From: Luscinia megarhynchos
Lineage: Eukaryota > Chordata > Aves > Passeriformes > Turdidae
Length of the DNA stretch: 64,000 nucleotides
Assembly (NCBI GenBank): GCA_034336665.1
Contig: JAPFBE010000003.1
Coordinates: forward strand, 38,724,360-38,788,359
Reading direction: 5' to 3'
Under the pieces are notes generated by a model. That model was not told where the DNA came from and did no database searches. It saw only the letters and a program-made list of their open reading frames with translations. Position numbers and translations under genes: made by a program. This document shows positions 25,181-37,190 of the stretch, piece after piece (the first letter of the stretch is position 1; every line of letters begins with the position of its first letter).

Positions 25181-27432
25181 CAGTCAATAAGCTGAGCATA
25201 ATGTGAAGAGCCTGAGCACTCATGTAATATCACTTGACTAACCACCACTCTGAATCAGGGCCTGGTTCAGGAGCCTTCCAGTGAAAGACTGGGGAAGAAG
25301 ATGTGTAAAACACACAGAACACACTGGTTCAGCACAGAGAATGGAAACGAAACGGGAACTTCAATGCTCATTCCAGAAGAAGCTCTTCTGAAACTTTCTA
25401 AGTGTGACCATTCACCTCACTTCGCACAGAAAATAGAAGAATGGTTTTACTTGGCCTACATACTTATTTCCTGCACACAAGTGATCATTTTAATTTAGGC
25501 CTCTAGGTTGTTTTGGCAGCACTTAATGTTGCATAAAAATAAAGAAACTTTAGCTCCCTGCAAAGCAGTGCGAGTGACTGAACTTCCTTTCAGTAGCCAG
25601 AACTGCATCTATTAAATGTGTGAAATGCTAAAGGTAACAGTGTCCAACAATAGAAAATGAAGCAAAAGGAATTTAGACCAACCTCAGGAACCAGTTTGCC
25701 AAAATTTTGGGTGAATGCTAGGGAAAAAGGACAATTAATACAGGGACAGATGGCTAAGCAAAAACAAAAGCCATTATCTAAAACCTGGCTAAGGAAAGCT
25801 TAGCAACTGATTGTTCAACAGAAGGAATTAAAGAACTCAATTAAATGTAGTACTATCAATAGTTTGGATCATAAGGAATAAGAAAATAGAGGATTTGCTG
25901 CAATTTGTGACAATTTTAAATTCTTTCTGTGCTAACATTAAATATGAAGGTGTGCAAGTTTTATGCAGAAACAGACATTTCTCATCCTTGTAAGAAGGTG
26001 GATTGTAGAATGCAGACAAAAACTCCAGGCCAATAATAAAAGCTTCAGTGACTTGACAAGTCTTAGAAAACCATAACCAGTGTTCTACAAGTGGTCTGCA
26101 GCTCAGGAGATCCTGCTGAAATGTGACAGTCTTTCCCTCCCCTCCTGATTCCCCCCAAGACATGCACACATATAGACCTGGGGATGATGAGACAGACACT
26201 CTTTGGCTGTGTCCCCATGGGGGCGTAGGGTTACTCCAGAAGAGCAGCATCATTTTTTGAAGGTGCCCCACCTGAAACCTATCAGCTGACAGCCAGCACT
26301 GAGTAAGAGTTAGGAGAAAAGCATGGGAAGTGGTACAAGGAAGATATGTCTCACATGTGCTTAGAGTCATCCAGGATAGAGATCTGTGACCTCTGGCAAC
26401 TCTTAGCAGAGGGAGGGTGTAGCACAGGCTCTGACAATCCACTGGCATCGCAACCTGAAATGCTCTCTGCCAAGCAGCCCATGTAAAACTGCATCTGTGG
26501 GAGTTGCAGCTGCCCTCCATCCTAAGAGTGGGCACACACATTGCAGTCAAATCACTTGGTCCCATACAAAAAGAATTAACTCCAAATAAATGTTTGAATT
26601 TCTGCCTGCAGCCTCAGTACAAACATTGACTCTCTCAGGGGAGCACTCCATGAAAAGTTGCAGAAGTAATGGAACTGAAGCCTTCTAACAGCTTTACACA
26701 GCACAAAATGATGGCTAAACCTGTCTGCCATCATTGCCTTGTACGAACAGTTTGACCTGATAGGTCTCATTCATACGTGCAAGTGATGGTTGGTTCTTTT
26801 CAATACTTTTGCAGTACTTTAATTATTTCAGTAATTAGTTGACATGCATTGTTTCAACATATCACATCTCCATGGTGGCATCGTCAGTTTGCAATAGAGG
26901 CTTCTTTAAGAAAAGAAACAGCTTCTTAATTTTTTTATTAAAAAAAGTTAATAATTACAGGAACACTGACAGTGTTGCTATAGTTACGACTATATCAGCC
27001 TTTCACTTACAACTCCCCGTTTTCAAGGGTCAATAACTCAGTTGTCAAAAATCCCACTGGGCAGTAGCCTGACAAATCTTAGACATAAATGAAACAACTG
27101 CATAAATAAAAATCAGCTGTTACACACTTGTGAACATTTTGAATAAAATCAGTCTTTCCATATGATATTTTTGAGCATCCAACAGTAGGTTTTGTGGCTT
27201 TTTTGTATATATATTTTTTGGCAGGCTGTTAGTCTTATAGGCACCCCAGTGTTTCTGGCAACTGCGAGAGGGAAAGGTAGAAGAGCCATCTCTTTTCCTC
27301 CAGCCATTTCATCCCATCCCACCAGAAAGGAAGCAATGCTGGATGTGCCCGCTACGCTCCCAACAAAACTTCCCCAGGATTTTCAGGCACAAAAGCTTCG
27401 CACGCATGTGCAGCAGCTGGATTACCACAAAA

Positions 27433-27462
27433 GACCATAACGGCCCTAAGAGCCGTTACGGT
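27433..27462. repeat. Hairpin copy 1 of a direct pair
   Basis: ACCATAACGGC from 27434 pairs with GCCGTTACGGT ending at 27462 with one mismatch (A against C) and a 7-nt loop. ATATCAAGTGAG follows, related to the flank of copy 2. Confidence 0.85.
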
Positions 27463-27505
27463 ATATCAAGTGAGTAAACCGAAAACTAAGAAGGATTTAC
27501 ACAAT

Positions 27506-27538
27506 GACCATAGTGGCTCCCTGGGAGCCGTTACGGTC
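27506..27538. repeat. Hairpin copy 2 of a direct pair
   Basis: GACCATAGTGGCTCC from 27506 pairs with GGAGCCGTTACGGTC ending at 27538 across a 3-nt loop. On the plus strand there are two G-T(U) pairs and one A-C mismatch, the latter at the same place as in copy 1. The 3' flank TATCAGGT parallels TATCAAGT of copy 1. Confidence 0.85.
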
Positions 27539-27740
27539 TATCAGGTCAAAAATCCACTTTTCAAAGAGCGCCTAAATATGTGTATACCCAACAGGGCCTT
27601 GAATCTCCGGAGCAACTATCACACACATTTTCAAAATCAGCCGGGGAAGAGAAGGGAGATTACACCAAACAACATAAAGAGAGAAATTTTTTTTACAATG
27701 AATAAAAGACATATAATGCAAATTCTAAAGCCCTACATTT

Positions 27741-28859
27741 AAGTGGAAGAAAAATGCATGTTAAGTTGAGAAATCATAACATGATTTCTTCATTGTCAAA
27801 GCAGGTCCTTTGAGGTTTTTTCTTTTTTTTTTTTTTCTTTTTTTAATGAGGATTAAATGAAAAAGGAAATTTCCCACCAAAGCAAATCACTTAAAAAAAA
27901 AAAGTTAGGTTTCAAGAAGTACAGATACAATGCAATTACATCTGGGTTTTGAGTTGCAGTTCTGCTGCATTTCAAGTCTCTAGTCACGGCACAAGTTGGT
28001 AAGAAGGCTCAGCTTTGCCTTCCTCTAATTCTCTCCCATTGTGTCACAAAATGAACAAGTTATTCAAGACAGTAATTTTCTCCATAAAAGTCACGTCTAT
28101 TTTTTTCTAAAAAGAAATCTGTAATAAATCATCAGCCTACTTACTTTTTCTTCTTCCCCTTCCTTTACATGACATATTTGTTCCTGCAGCAAACCTGTAA
28201 GAGAACACTTTCTCTCTATGACCTGAGATAACGGTAATGTTGAAAGAATGGCCTCACTTGTCAAAGATTAGAGGGCTGTCTGCAGCCTGCACTCGTCTTT
28301 ACTTCAGCCAAATAGGCCCAATAAATGCTAATACTCAGCATGACGCATTGGGAACGCTAAGCCTCAACACTGACTAAGAAGAAAGTATCACAAATTTACT
28401 GAAATTATCTATAGCACAATAGAGAAGAGAAGGAATTAATCAAAGTCTCTCTCTTAATGCAATGCTTGATTGAACTATCCCAATCCCTTTTTAAATAGGA
28501 TAACCTAGTGGCAAGTGACCCCGATGACACATCCTAGAGAGGTACACAAGTACCACTTGTTCGATTTTTTTTCTTTTATGACCTCATTAAGAAGGATTTT
28601 GAAGATTGTTCCTGAGTATGAGAACAAAGTGTCTGAAGATATCTCTAGCTTTTTATGTCTTTAGCCTTTTGCTGTTGAAATGGATTTTGAACAAGTGTTT
28701 ATAAACTAAGTACATGCACAAGCAAAAAAAAAAAGTTCTTAAAAATCAAATCTACTAAAGCTACCTTTTCTTAAATGCAAAGACTAGCTAAGTCTCCAAG
28801 AAACAAGAAAGTTTTGCCAAGATGAACTCATGATTGCATCTACCCCCCGCCCTGTATTC
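27741..28859. other. Non-coding, no firm feature
   Basis: AT-rich unique sequence containing the poly-T tract. The parts at 28290-28370 and 28500-28560 keep some CpGs. Confidence 0.4.
27816..27844. repeat. Poly-T tract
   Basis: A T-run with two C interruptions. There is no neighbouring element that would make it the tail of a retroposed copy. Confidence 0.9.
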
Positions 28860-29050
28860 CCTCTCTCTCCTTTCCTGTTATAGACCCCATTAATTAGATT
28901 TGGCGGCAATTTTCCCTTCCTTATCAGGGAAGACAGAGTCTGCCAAATCTGCTAGTGTGAAAATACTCCATCGCCAGTAACATTTTTTTCCTAAGTGTTT
29001 GTTGATTCCACGCTTGGATTTAATATCAAGGATTATATTTTATAACCAGA
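28860..29050. promoter_or_regulatory. Candidate conserved enhancer
   Basis: CCATTAATTAGATTTGGCGG near 28888 joins a homeodomain site to an E2F-like TTTGGCGG. It is followed by CTCCATCGCCAGTAAC and CCACGCTTGGATTTAATATC. Repeat-free, with CpGs kept. Role inferred. Confidence 0.45.
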
Positions 29051-32028
29051 AACAAACAAACAGATTTATAACTGAAGACTGAGAGGCAAACAGCAGATAA
29101 AAAGCAAGCCAAGTACTGAACCTAAATGTAGCATTTTTATTGACTTCTTAGAAACCAAATAACCTGGCATATTAGTGTGTGCATTCTGCAACAGACATTC
29201 AGCCCCATTGTACTACTTAGAAGAGAATAAAAAGAAACCCTACTGTTTGAAATCCAGCGGAACATCCCCACAACAGAGCACAACTGTTCCCTCATGCATG
29301 AATGGGAAGGAGATGAAAGAAAAGATGGACTTCTGAGGTACAGCAAAAAACAAAGACAACAAAAGTGCTGATCATGAGGGAATGACACAACTCATTGCTG
29401 CAAAAAGGATGAGAGAAAGGAGCTCAAACAATGGTGCAGACAGCTAAGTGACATGTAGAAGAATTGAAAAATCTACAGAAGTGTCTTTTCTTTCCACACT
29501 TGACGAGAAACAATTAAATGTTGGTACATCTGTCATAAAAAAGATAATTGAAACCTGTTACCATCATTATAGACGGTAACTTAACTACCAAAACTGTAAC
29601 TGTCCAATTAAGTGTTGCCCCCTCTGCTATCTATACCACTTGCTAAAATGAAAAAACCCCTTTAATGTTGGTGACGATTTACCACCAGTATAGTTGTTAG
29701 AAGCCATGGAGCTGAACTGGCACGTTTTATAAGGTGGGTATTTAGGCTACAGGGCACCTACATCTATTTGTACACACACAGATGGGGGAAGGCAGGCTCA
29801 CACGGGTGCACGCAGGCTCACATGCGTGAGCACATGCATTCATGCACTTGCTCTTGCACACGCACTAGCAAGGACAAATTTTACAAACAGATGAGGTTTT
29901 TGACAAGGAATCCAAAAAACCCAGATAATTGCCAGAAGCCTCACTAGGTGTTTACTCCCCTGAAGGTCCACCAGCCTGCGAAAACAACACTGTGCTAAAC
30001 TAATCCACTGACTGTTGCTACTTGCTTGATAACGTGCAACACTCCACAAAACTGCAAAGCAGTTATTGACCCTGTCAGAACACCTGATTAATGGATAAAT
30101 GCTGTAATTGATTAGCAGAGCAGTGTGAATTAAAACAGAATACAGCATCAATAATGAGCCACTGACAAAAGGTAGCTGACATAAAATGTAAAATGGTAGC
30201 CTGCAGCCATAAAATGTAAAATGGTAGCCTGCAGCCATATCTCATCAAAGACATGCGTTTCTTAAAAACAGAAGAAAACACTACCCCTGAAAAAAACCCA
30301 CAAGTGCGGTGTCCTGTTCTCTGCATTCTTTAGGCTTTTCTCTTGGTAATGATTAAACCACCAGCAAAATGTTATGGGAACTACTCGAGAATCCACTTCA
30401 TACATCAAGCCAGGCAAGGCAGTTAAATGACTGCATTATCCTCTGGGCTTCTCTACCCTTAAAGAAATTCACTGCTCTCCATTTCATCCCGGTCAGCTGT
30501 GATTTTGGAGTGGCGCCGGGCGCATCCGAGGCTGCCTTCGGTGCGGTGCACAGGCAAATCCCACAGTTCATGGGTATACAAGGGAGCCCCTCAACGGTGT
30601 CACACCAAAGAGACAACTTGGAGCTACAATCATCACATTGTTACACTTGTTTTCCATTCCCTTAAGGGCCTTAGGAGGCCAAATGATCCCACTTTTGTTC
30701 CTTTTTCTTTCTGATTTAATCCTCCTCTAAGGCCTTACATTATGCCTGACATTATATGAAATAGATTATATAGATTTCATACAGCACCCGCAAACACACA
30801 AGTGATGTTTCCCTACTGTAGGAAAGTGAGTTTGTAGCACAGTGTCAGAAGCACTGAGTTGCTTCCTTTCATGGCACCTATCTTGGTCTTCCAGCTCTTT
30901 AGGCACCGTGCATTACTCTGTGCATTAGGCAAGTTGACACACCTAATGTAATGCCATCAGACATATCAAAGCTGTCCTGGTACAAGCAGGAAAAAACATT
31001 AGCTTGAGTAGAGCACTTAATGCAATTACGTTGCTCTGACTTCCTGAGCTAGCTCACTCAGAAGTAATTTAAGCATTTCTACATGACACTGCATTGTACC
31101 CAGCAAACATAGCCTCTGCTCAAAATGGTTGTTGCTACCGGGTAAGTCTCTGAGAAATCTCTGTATGTCCTTTTCCCCCTTAAAACAAAACCCAGAAGCT
31201 GTTAAACTAAGATCCATGCTTTTGATATGAAAAATACAAATAATGAAAAAAGTGGCATTATTCCCTTGCAATAATTTTCTCAAAGTCTGTCAATCTGATG
31301 CCCATTTTACATTCCTCTGTAAAGCATAATGTATTTTTCTAGTAGTTCTACAAATTCACATGTATAGATTCAGAGATACAGTCCTTTGGAAATCCACATC
31401 TTTTAGGATAATATTTTTTTTCATCAGCTAACCATGAGACTTAATTTGAGCACAGAATGATTTTTCTGCTTCCCCAGCTGCTTCAGGACTGCTACCTTTT
31501 AAGCAGCATCACAACTTTTTCAATTTTAGGAGCAGATTTCATTGCATCTCATACTGATAATCTAAAGCATTACCTGTGTAGGTGATCCCTATTTATCAAT
31601 CAAGAAAATCAGGTATTTCCAAAGAAAAAGCCTGGTGTCTTTGGGCTGGAAGATCTGCCCTCCCAATGTGCCTCTCTCCCTTTACTGACTGTAGAAGCTA
31701 CCGTAACAACTTGCACTTTAAAGGCTACAGCTACATCACAAGGCTTCTGTGTTAGCAATTTAAGATAACTGCAATCAGGGAGAATTTTAACCCTTCCTAT
31801 AGTATTCCTGTGTCCTCAGTCCTCTGCAGCTTTTTGTGAGGACCAAGGGATGGAGAAACCAAGTGTGCTCTGATGGGTCCCCTCCCTACTGCAGAACATC
31901 TCCAGTCCAGCAGGAGCTCCCTCACAGGCACCACTTTGTCCTAAAACATGGCTGGACAAAAGGAGGGGTAGGTCACTGTGCATATGAGTTTGTCCCAGGG
32001 AAGGCGATCCTCGGTCTCCCCTACTGTC
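29051..32028. other. Non-coding, minor repeats
   Basis: Contains a GTTACC/GGTAAC stem at 29554-29577, degenerate CACA-rich sequence at 29770-29870 and the 28-bp tandem duplication at 30181-30236. No gene is recognised. Confidence 0.45.
30181..30236. repeat. Two perfect tandem copies of a 28-bp unit
   Basis: 30181-30208 and 30209-30236 are identical; the unit begins ATAAAATGTAAAATGG. Perfect identity points to recent duplication. Confidence 0.95.
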
Positions 32029-32050
32029 CATGTTCTCTGAGAACATGTTC
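32029..32050. promoter_or_regulatory. Palindromic TGTTCT/AGAACA cluster with a p53-type half-site
   Basis: CATGTTCTC at 32029-32037 and GAGAACATG at 32039-32047 form a perfect 9-bp palindrome around one T. GAACATGTTC at 32041-32050 fits the p53 half-site RRRCWWGYYY exactly. A single half-site is weak evidence of function. Confidence 0.3.
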
Positions 32051-32754
32051 TCCTGTGCTCCAGGACACCAGCTCCAGGACTGAGGCATAGGTACATTTCT
32101 GACATATAGAAGCCTACTGGCATTTCTTTCTTGCTGAGCTTCAACAGGAAGAATAAGGGATCCTCGATCAAAACAGCAAGTGGCTGAACAACTTCGGCAT
32201 TTTTGGACTTTGAACCTGGTCAGAGTGATGGTGAGACTGAGCCCAGCTCTCACTGCTAGGGCAGGTGGGGTAGCGCTGGAATATCAGAAATATAGGTACC
32301 AAGGCACTCCTTTTTAAAAAAATAAACAAGGAGACCAGCTGACAGCCCAGCTATTTCCTGGAATAGCTGTTTTACTTTCCTAACTCCAGAGAGCCTGCTG
32401 GTGCTGGATTCCCAGTGCTGGGGGACAGCTGCCCATAACCCTGATACAGAAGCTTGCAACTGATAATAGGAGAGCTTACACTGTCTACAACCATGTAGAA
32501 AGCACCAGCTTTCTACTGCTTATTATCAAACCCAAACTGCTTTTACAGAAATGAAATCTTGTCTCCTTTACTTAGCTATTTTTGTATTGTATTGTAAAAT
32601 ATGAAACCTGGTTTCCACCTAGAAGTATACTAAAAAGTAACCTGAAAAATACTTCCAGCAGCCCAAAAGAAGAGCCTACCTTAAAAAAAAATACTGACAA
32701 GGGATAAAGTTACATCAATTTCAATGGAAGCAGGATTAGACCCTTTAACTTTTT

Positions 32755-32774
32755 GGGGGGGGGCGGGGGTGGGG
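32755..32774 (+). other. Potential G-quadruplex
   Basis: A run of nine G, then C, five G, T and four G gives at least four GGG blocks with very short loops on the plus strand. Such G-runs are also prone to assembly length error. Confidence 0.65.
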
Positions 32775-34686
32775 TGTGCAGAGAAGAGGAGAGACGAAAC
32801 TCTGGCAGCTGAAGGTTCAGCTTGATCCTCAGAAATTTTAAAGAAGACATTCTTCTCCACAGCTATTGTCAGAGCTGGAGACAAAAGTAGAGGCCCTTTC
32901 AGCTGCTGAACTTAGCCAAAAAGCCATTTGTAACTCCTGCAGAGCGGTGCTTTTATAGGTCAGGGCATACTCCAAAAAGATTTTCTCTCTTTTTCATTCT
33001 CTTTTTGGAAGATTTGGTAAAGACCCAGAAACTTAGGTCAGAAATAAGCAAAAAACATTTCAGCACATTACAAAACAGTAGTAGAAAGATCTCCAATGCA
33101 TTGTTTTAATACAAACACAGTTTTCTGATCAGAATTGTCTTTTACTAGTTGGTGCACACACCTGCAGCAGTCATTGCTTCTCAGACATAGTTGTCCATGA
33201 GTTTTTGTTTGCTTTTGGGTCTTGAGATATATTAATGCATAGATCAAAGAGGAATTTTTGAATTTAATTTTTCTTCTAGTCCCTTAACATCAAGAATCTG
33301 GAAAACAATTTTAGCACAAACATTTTATCAATTAGAAGGTGCTAAATTTTTTTGCCTAATAAACTCAATCAGATTGGCCAGATGAGAGGGGTGCACAGAT
33401 CTACCAAGAAAATGTCAAGGTAACAGCCTTGCTCTGTTTTTGCACCCAGCTAGAAGGACTTAGTTTCCTGGAATGTATGTCTGACTGCACTCTTAAGGGC
33501 TGCTTGAAAATTCAGACTTTAACTGAAATGGTGATCTCAGTACCTGGGGAACCAAATCCTCGCCTAAAAATCCTTCCTGTCCCCCAAGAAACGTAACTGG
33601 AACTATTTGCTACAAACAAGCAAACAAGAAAGAGTAAATCCTACAGAATAAAACAGCACAAAAGAAAATGTAGTCAGAGAGAAAAGAAGGAGATTTGAGA
33701 AGATTGATAGAAGGACACCAGAGCCATATAGTTAATATAACAGCAGGAAACAAACCCAAACATTTTAACAAAGGAGAATATTTTAGAAATTCACATGCCC
33801 AGCATTCTTGATAAAACACTGATCTGGTAAAACGCCCATTGGTTTCCATGACTGATTAGCTAATTCCTAGTACACATTTAAAGAGAGCCATCTTGTTTAA
33901 ATATGTTTTCTACCTATGAGTCTGCATGGCTAAATCAATGATAATCAGAGGCTTTCAGACAATGGTATACCTGAGGCCTGCCAAACCCAAACAGAATCTT
34001 TCATGTGCGCAGGTGTTGAACATTATACTGGTAATTAGAGTGATTGTCTGGCCCATATTCATATTTACAGTGGTGGTGAATGAGCAGTATTTGAGTGGCT
34101 AAGAAGGTATTTTTGATACTTCTGCAAAATGAAAATATGGGCTTTGTTTCACCCCAAGTAACATTCCAGCTTTTTGGTGTACTATTTTCTGTGCAAACCA
34201 TAACTAGGTGCCCTCCTTTTGATATATGCCCTAATTTCTTTAAAACATTTTGAATACCACCTCAAGATATTGTCTAACAGTAATTTGCACTCACAACTAA
34301 GAACATGCAAGAATAGCTCCAGAGATAAAAAGTCACAGCATGCACAGCAGAGGGAGGTTTCAAAAACAATTTTGGGGTTTTGTTGTTTTTGTGTCTTTCT
34401 ACATGGGTAAATTAGAGTAGATAAATGCTGCAAAACGAGGTCTACTTCTTCTGAAATACCCAAAGCTCTCAATTCATCAACTGAAGTCACAACTCAGAAG
34501 TGAAGACAACCTTTTGGAAAGAGGATATTCTGTTTCTAGAAGGTTACTGTGGACAAGAACTTGTGCCAGCTGCAGATGAAAACTGCACCAAGACAACCAT
34601 CAACCACTTGGAGAAGCTGATGGTGTGTTTGCAGGAGTTATTTAAAAGTCACACAGAGTGTGACATTCTATGTAATGCTATTAAAA

Positions 34687-34771
34687 TATATTCCAAAGTT
34701 AAAGATATATACCATGTGTACTTTCCAAAGTTAGTTAGATATAATACTTTCCAAAGTTAGATATATAACAT
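34687..34771. repeat. Three degenerate copies of a 26-30 bp unit
   Basis: The core TTCCAAAGTTA followed by AGATATA-like sequence recurs near 34690, 34722 and 34748. The last two copies share TACTTTCCAAAGTTAG. Confidence 0.75.
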
Positions 34772-36369
34772 GAATTTACAAGACTTAGTCTAAATTGACC
34801 TGTATGGTTACCTATAATGTTTAGCCCTTAAATTTTAAATATTTCATGTAGTATAGACCTTCTTAGCTTACCACAGCAGTTCTGTTTTACCAATCTACAC
34901 AGTTTTTCAAAGCCAATTGGCATTGCTTGCACTGAACTCAGCCAGTCACATAAAGATGAACAGAATGTGCAGTTTCTTAAATGAAATTACTTTATTACAG
35001 ATCTCAGTTAATACCAAATCTATACCATGCAATCTTAGTAACATCACAGACCTTAGCAAACATTACTCTGAAATCCTGATGTGAAGTGGTCATCTGCAGC
35101 ACACATCTAGCTAATGGGACAATACTAGCCACTAAAATGTGTTTCTTCTTTACATTCAGCTCCTCCTCCAATGTAAGAGCAAGTAAGTTGGTTCAAGAAA
35201 AAACTTTTCTCCATTACATGCATACAACAAAGAACTAGCACTCCTGTTTCCAAAATGACTCAAGTTTTGGTATAATCCAGAATAATGATCAGTATTTTTA
35301 TGGATTTTGTATTATACAAAGGAGATTAAATCTGCCCAGTGGATTTTATAGCAAATTCCTGTGCTGTAATTCCACCCTGGCCAATCTCTTTAGCATGGAG
35401 TTAGTATTGGCCTAAGACACTAAGAGTTTGTCCAGGCTTACAGCTTTGTTTATTTGTTTGTTTAATACAGTGGAACTTTGTATCAAATCTATTAACAAAC
35501 TAAGTAGGAATCTCGATGACTTTGTTCTAACACTCTCCTCCCTCCCTCCATCCCTCAAAAAAGGGCTTCTGGATGAAGAGGCTTTCTCACTGGCTTCACT
35601 GATGTCAAACTCAGCTCACTTTTAAGTACTTGCCTCCAAAGCAATGCCAAAGTAGGAAGTTCAGGAAGTCTTTATAATAAATCTTCTTATTCAGTTCTGC
35701 ATTAGTAGACTTTAATTGACTTTATTTGACTGATGTGAATGGCAACTGTTCAGTCCTCATGCAAACTCATCTGTAGCCACAGAGCTCAGACTGGACAGGT
35801 ACTCTCAGTGGGTGCAAACAGTCTTTAATTTTTTACCCAATGATATTGGCTTTGTCGCATAATAAAGTGGGTTGGTCTTAGTTGACTCTAAAATCAGAAG
35901 GTTTTTTTAATCTGCCACCTTCAGGTCAGTGGGCTCACATTTTTGATGACTTGTGATGATCTATCTACTTTTCATGTTTAGTGTGGAAGAGCTAAGTGAC
36001 TCCCACATGAGCAACATAAACTTCTTCCGTGTTTCTGTAGAAAAAATTAATCACACGGGACTCCAAATAAAGTTCTGCTTTTTAAAGACTTCTGCTTTTT
36101 AGGATAAGACATTAAAATACCAAGTTGAAAGTATAAAGATCTTAGCAAAAATCACAGGGTTTGCAGATTGATTCTCCTGAAAAGATGTTAAATCAGGGTT
36201 CCTTTGCCCCTCTAAAAATGTCATAGAGTAACTTGTGGTGCAGCATTGTTTTGAACATTTCTACCCTGTTTCTACCCTGAGCGTGCCAGGTTACTATCAT
36301 ATACCATATTATTCTGATTTGTACCAGACAACTCTTAATTACTTCCACATCATTTTAGGCACATGTGCT

Positions 36370-36790
36370 CCGAACCCTGCTGCTCGCTGCTGGTGCTCCC
36401 ACAGCACCTGCAGGCGCTCCAGCGCTGGGAGCCGTGGCGGAGGGGCGCAGACACGAGCTGCCATGCCAAGGGGCACCCTTCTCCAGCTCCAGCTGCCCGC
36501 GGCTGGCGCCTTCCCGCCGGCCCTGCGCGGGGCAGCCGAGGGCAGGCCGGCCGGCGCCCCGGCACGCGTATTTTCTTCCGCCCGCGTGCGCGGATGCCAA
36601 CTCCGCGTCCATAAAACTGGGTTACATCAAACGGACCAACCGCCGTCATCTCCCCGTCATTACCCCCGACACAAGTCCTGACAAAAGGCCGCTGCCAAGG
36701 CCTCCGCTGACAGCCCGAACAATAGCGGCCACAAAGGCCCTTTCTGCCTGCGCAGATGACATAAATCTGATGCTAGAACGCCGGCGCGAC
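36370..36790. promoter_or_regulatory. CpG island
   Basis: This is a very GC- and CpG-rich stretch in AT-rich DNA, densest at 36410-36600 with a CCGGCCGGCGCCCCGG-type core. It could be a promoter (for a non-coding RNA or an alternative CLYBL start) or a CpG-rich enhancer. Its long open frames on both strands reflect the lack of AT-rich stop codons, and none resembles a known protein. The CLYBL exon needs an upstream exon ending in phase 2; the best ATG-plus-donor reading here (minus strand near 36465-36410) ends in phase 0. Confidence 0.7.
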
Positions 36791-37190
36791 TTCAGCTTGC
36801 TCCTTATTTATTTATTTAATAAGCCACTGTCATCCATCTCGGGAAGGTGGCTTCCAAACTCCAAATTAATCAAGCCACTGAATGCGAATTTCCATATTGC
36901 TCTGCCAAAGGTCTTCTCCACATCAATTGCCGGGAGAAGGCCCCCGTTGTGCTTTGGTGTATTGTGTGCGGAGCTACTGCTGCTGCTAAAAGCCACTCTG
37001 TTTTTAATAAACATGCATTGTTCTTTTTGTAGTAAATTCAGGAAATAATACCCAACTGGGAGTTTGGGTGCAGGCTTTTTCGTAGTGTGAGCAGAGCGAT
37101 GGATGCGTTTTCATGTCTGTTAGCGCTGTGATGGCTCCATTTGTTACTGCTCAGAAGGTATTTAATTTTTCAAAAATATAAATTAAGCCA
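36590..37190. promoter_or_regulatory. Candidate ultraconserved-type non-coding block
   Basis: Next to the CpG island lies complex repeat-free sequence with kept CpGs and many factor-like sites. Examples are CCATAAAACTGGG near 36609, the TTATTTATTTATTTAATAAG stretch near 36804, CAAATTAATCAAGCC near 36862, CATATTGC near 36893 and ATAAACATGCATTG from 37007, whose ATAAACA is a FOX-type site. No splice-bounded frame is evident. Of the islands in the window it looks the most constrained, but that is a reader's impression and needs alignment. Confidence 0.55.

Larger units (their letters stand above)
17771..27229. other. Long non-coding stretch, mostly featureless
   Basis: AT-rich unique DNA. Points of note: a GC-richer patch at 20410-20720 of unknown nature, purine-rich runs at 21590-21700 and 24740-25180, an alternating TATGTG-type stretch at 22785-22920, and a chance 242-codon minus-strand open frame at 25837-26565. 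No gene is recognised. Confidence 0.45.
27230..27740. promoter_or_regulatory. Candidate conserved non-coding block containing a hairpin pair
   Basis: The block keeps CpGs in AT-rich DNA (GCGAGAGG, CCCGCTACGCTCC, CTTCGCACGCATG, AATCTCCGGAGCAAC, CAGCCGGGG) and encloses the two related hairpins at 27433-27538. It has no CR1 sequence and no exon signature. A regulatory or structured-RNA role is inferred. Confidence 0.45.
32051..36359. other. Non-coding, minor repeats
   Basis: AT-rich unique sequence apart from the G-run at 32755 and the short tandem copies at 34687-34771. No gene is recognised. Confidence 0.45.

Noticed and set aside
25837..26565. Longest open frame in the window, 242 codons, minus strand
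   Set aside because: No recognisable domain, low-order composition typical of random translation, no splice or promoter context, single-exon in a gene desert. A protein search could reverse this.
29554..29577. Six-bp stem GTTACC/GGTAAC, compared with the 27.4 kb hairpins
   Set aside because: Short stem, different loop and no shared flank; not a third copy.
34182..34760. Adjacent open frames on both strands
   Set aside because: No motif, no splice logic; treated as chance.
36405..36470. Possible CLYBL exon 1 on the minus strand (ATG GCA GCT ... CTG CAG then GT)
   Set aside because: It would end in phase 0, whereas the CLYBL exon at 9242 needs an upstream exon ending in phase 2; reading on from phase 0 hits a stop within 11 codons.
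36365..37048. 227-codon plus-strand open frame across the CpG island
   Set aside because: High GC removes stop codons and all other frames there are long too; residues are Ala/Arg/Pro-rich at first and then featureless. Better explained by CpG island plus non-coding block.
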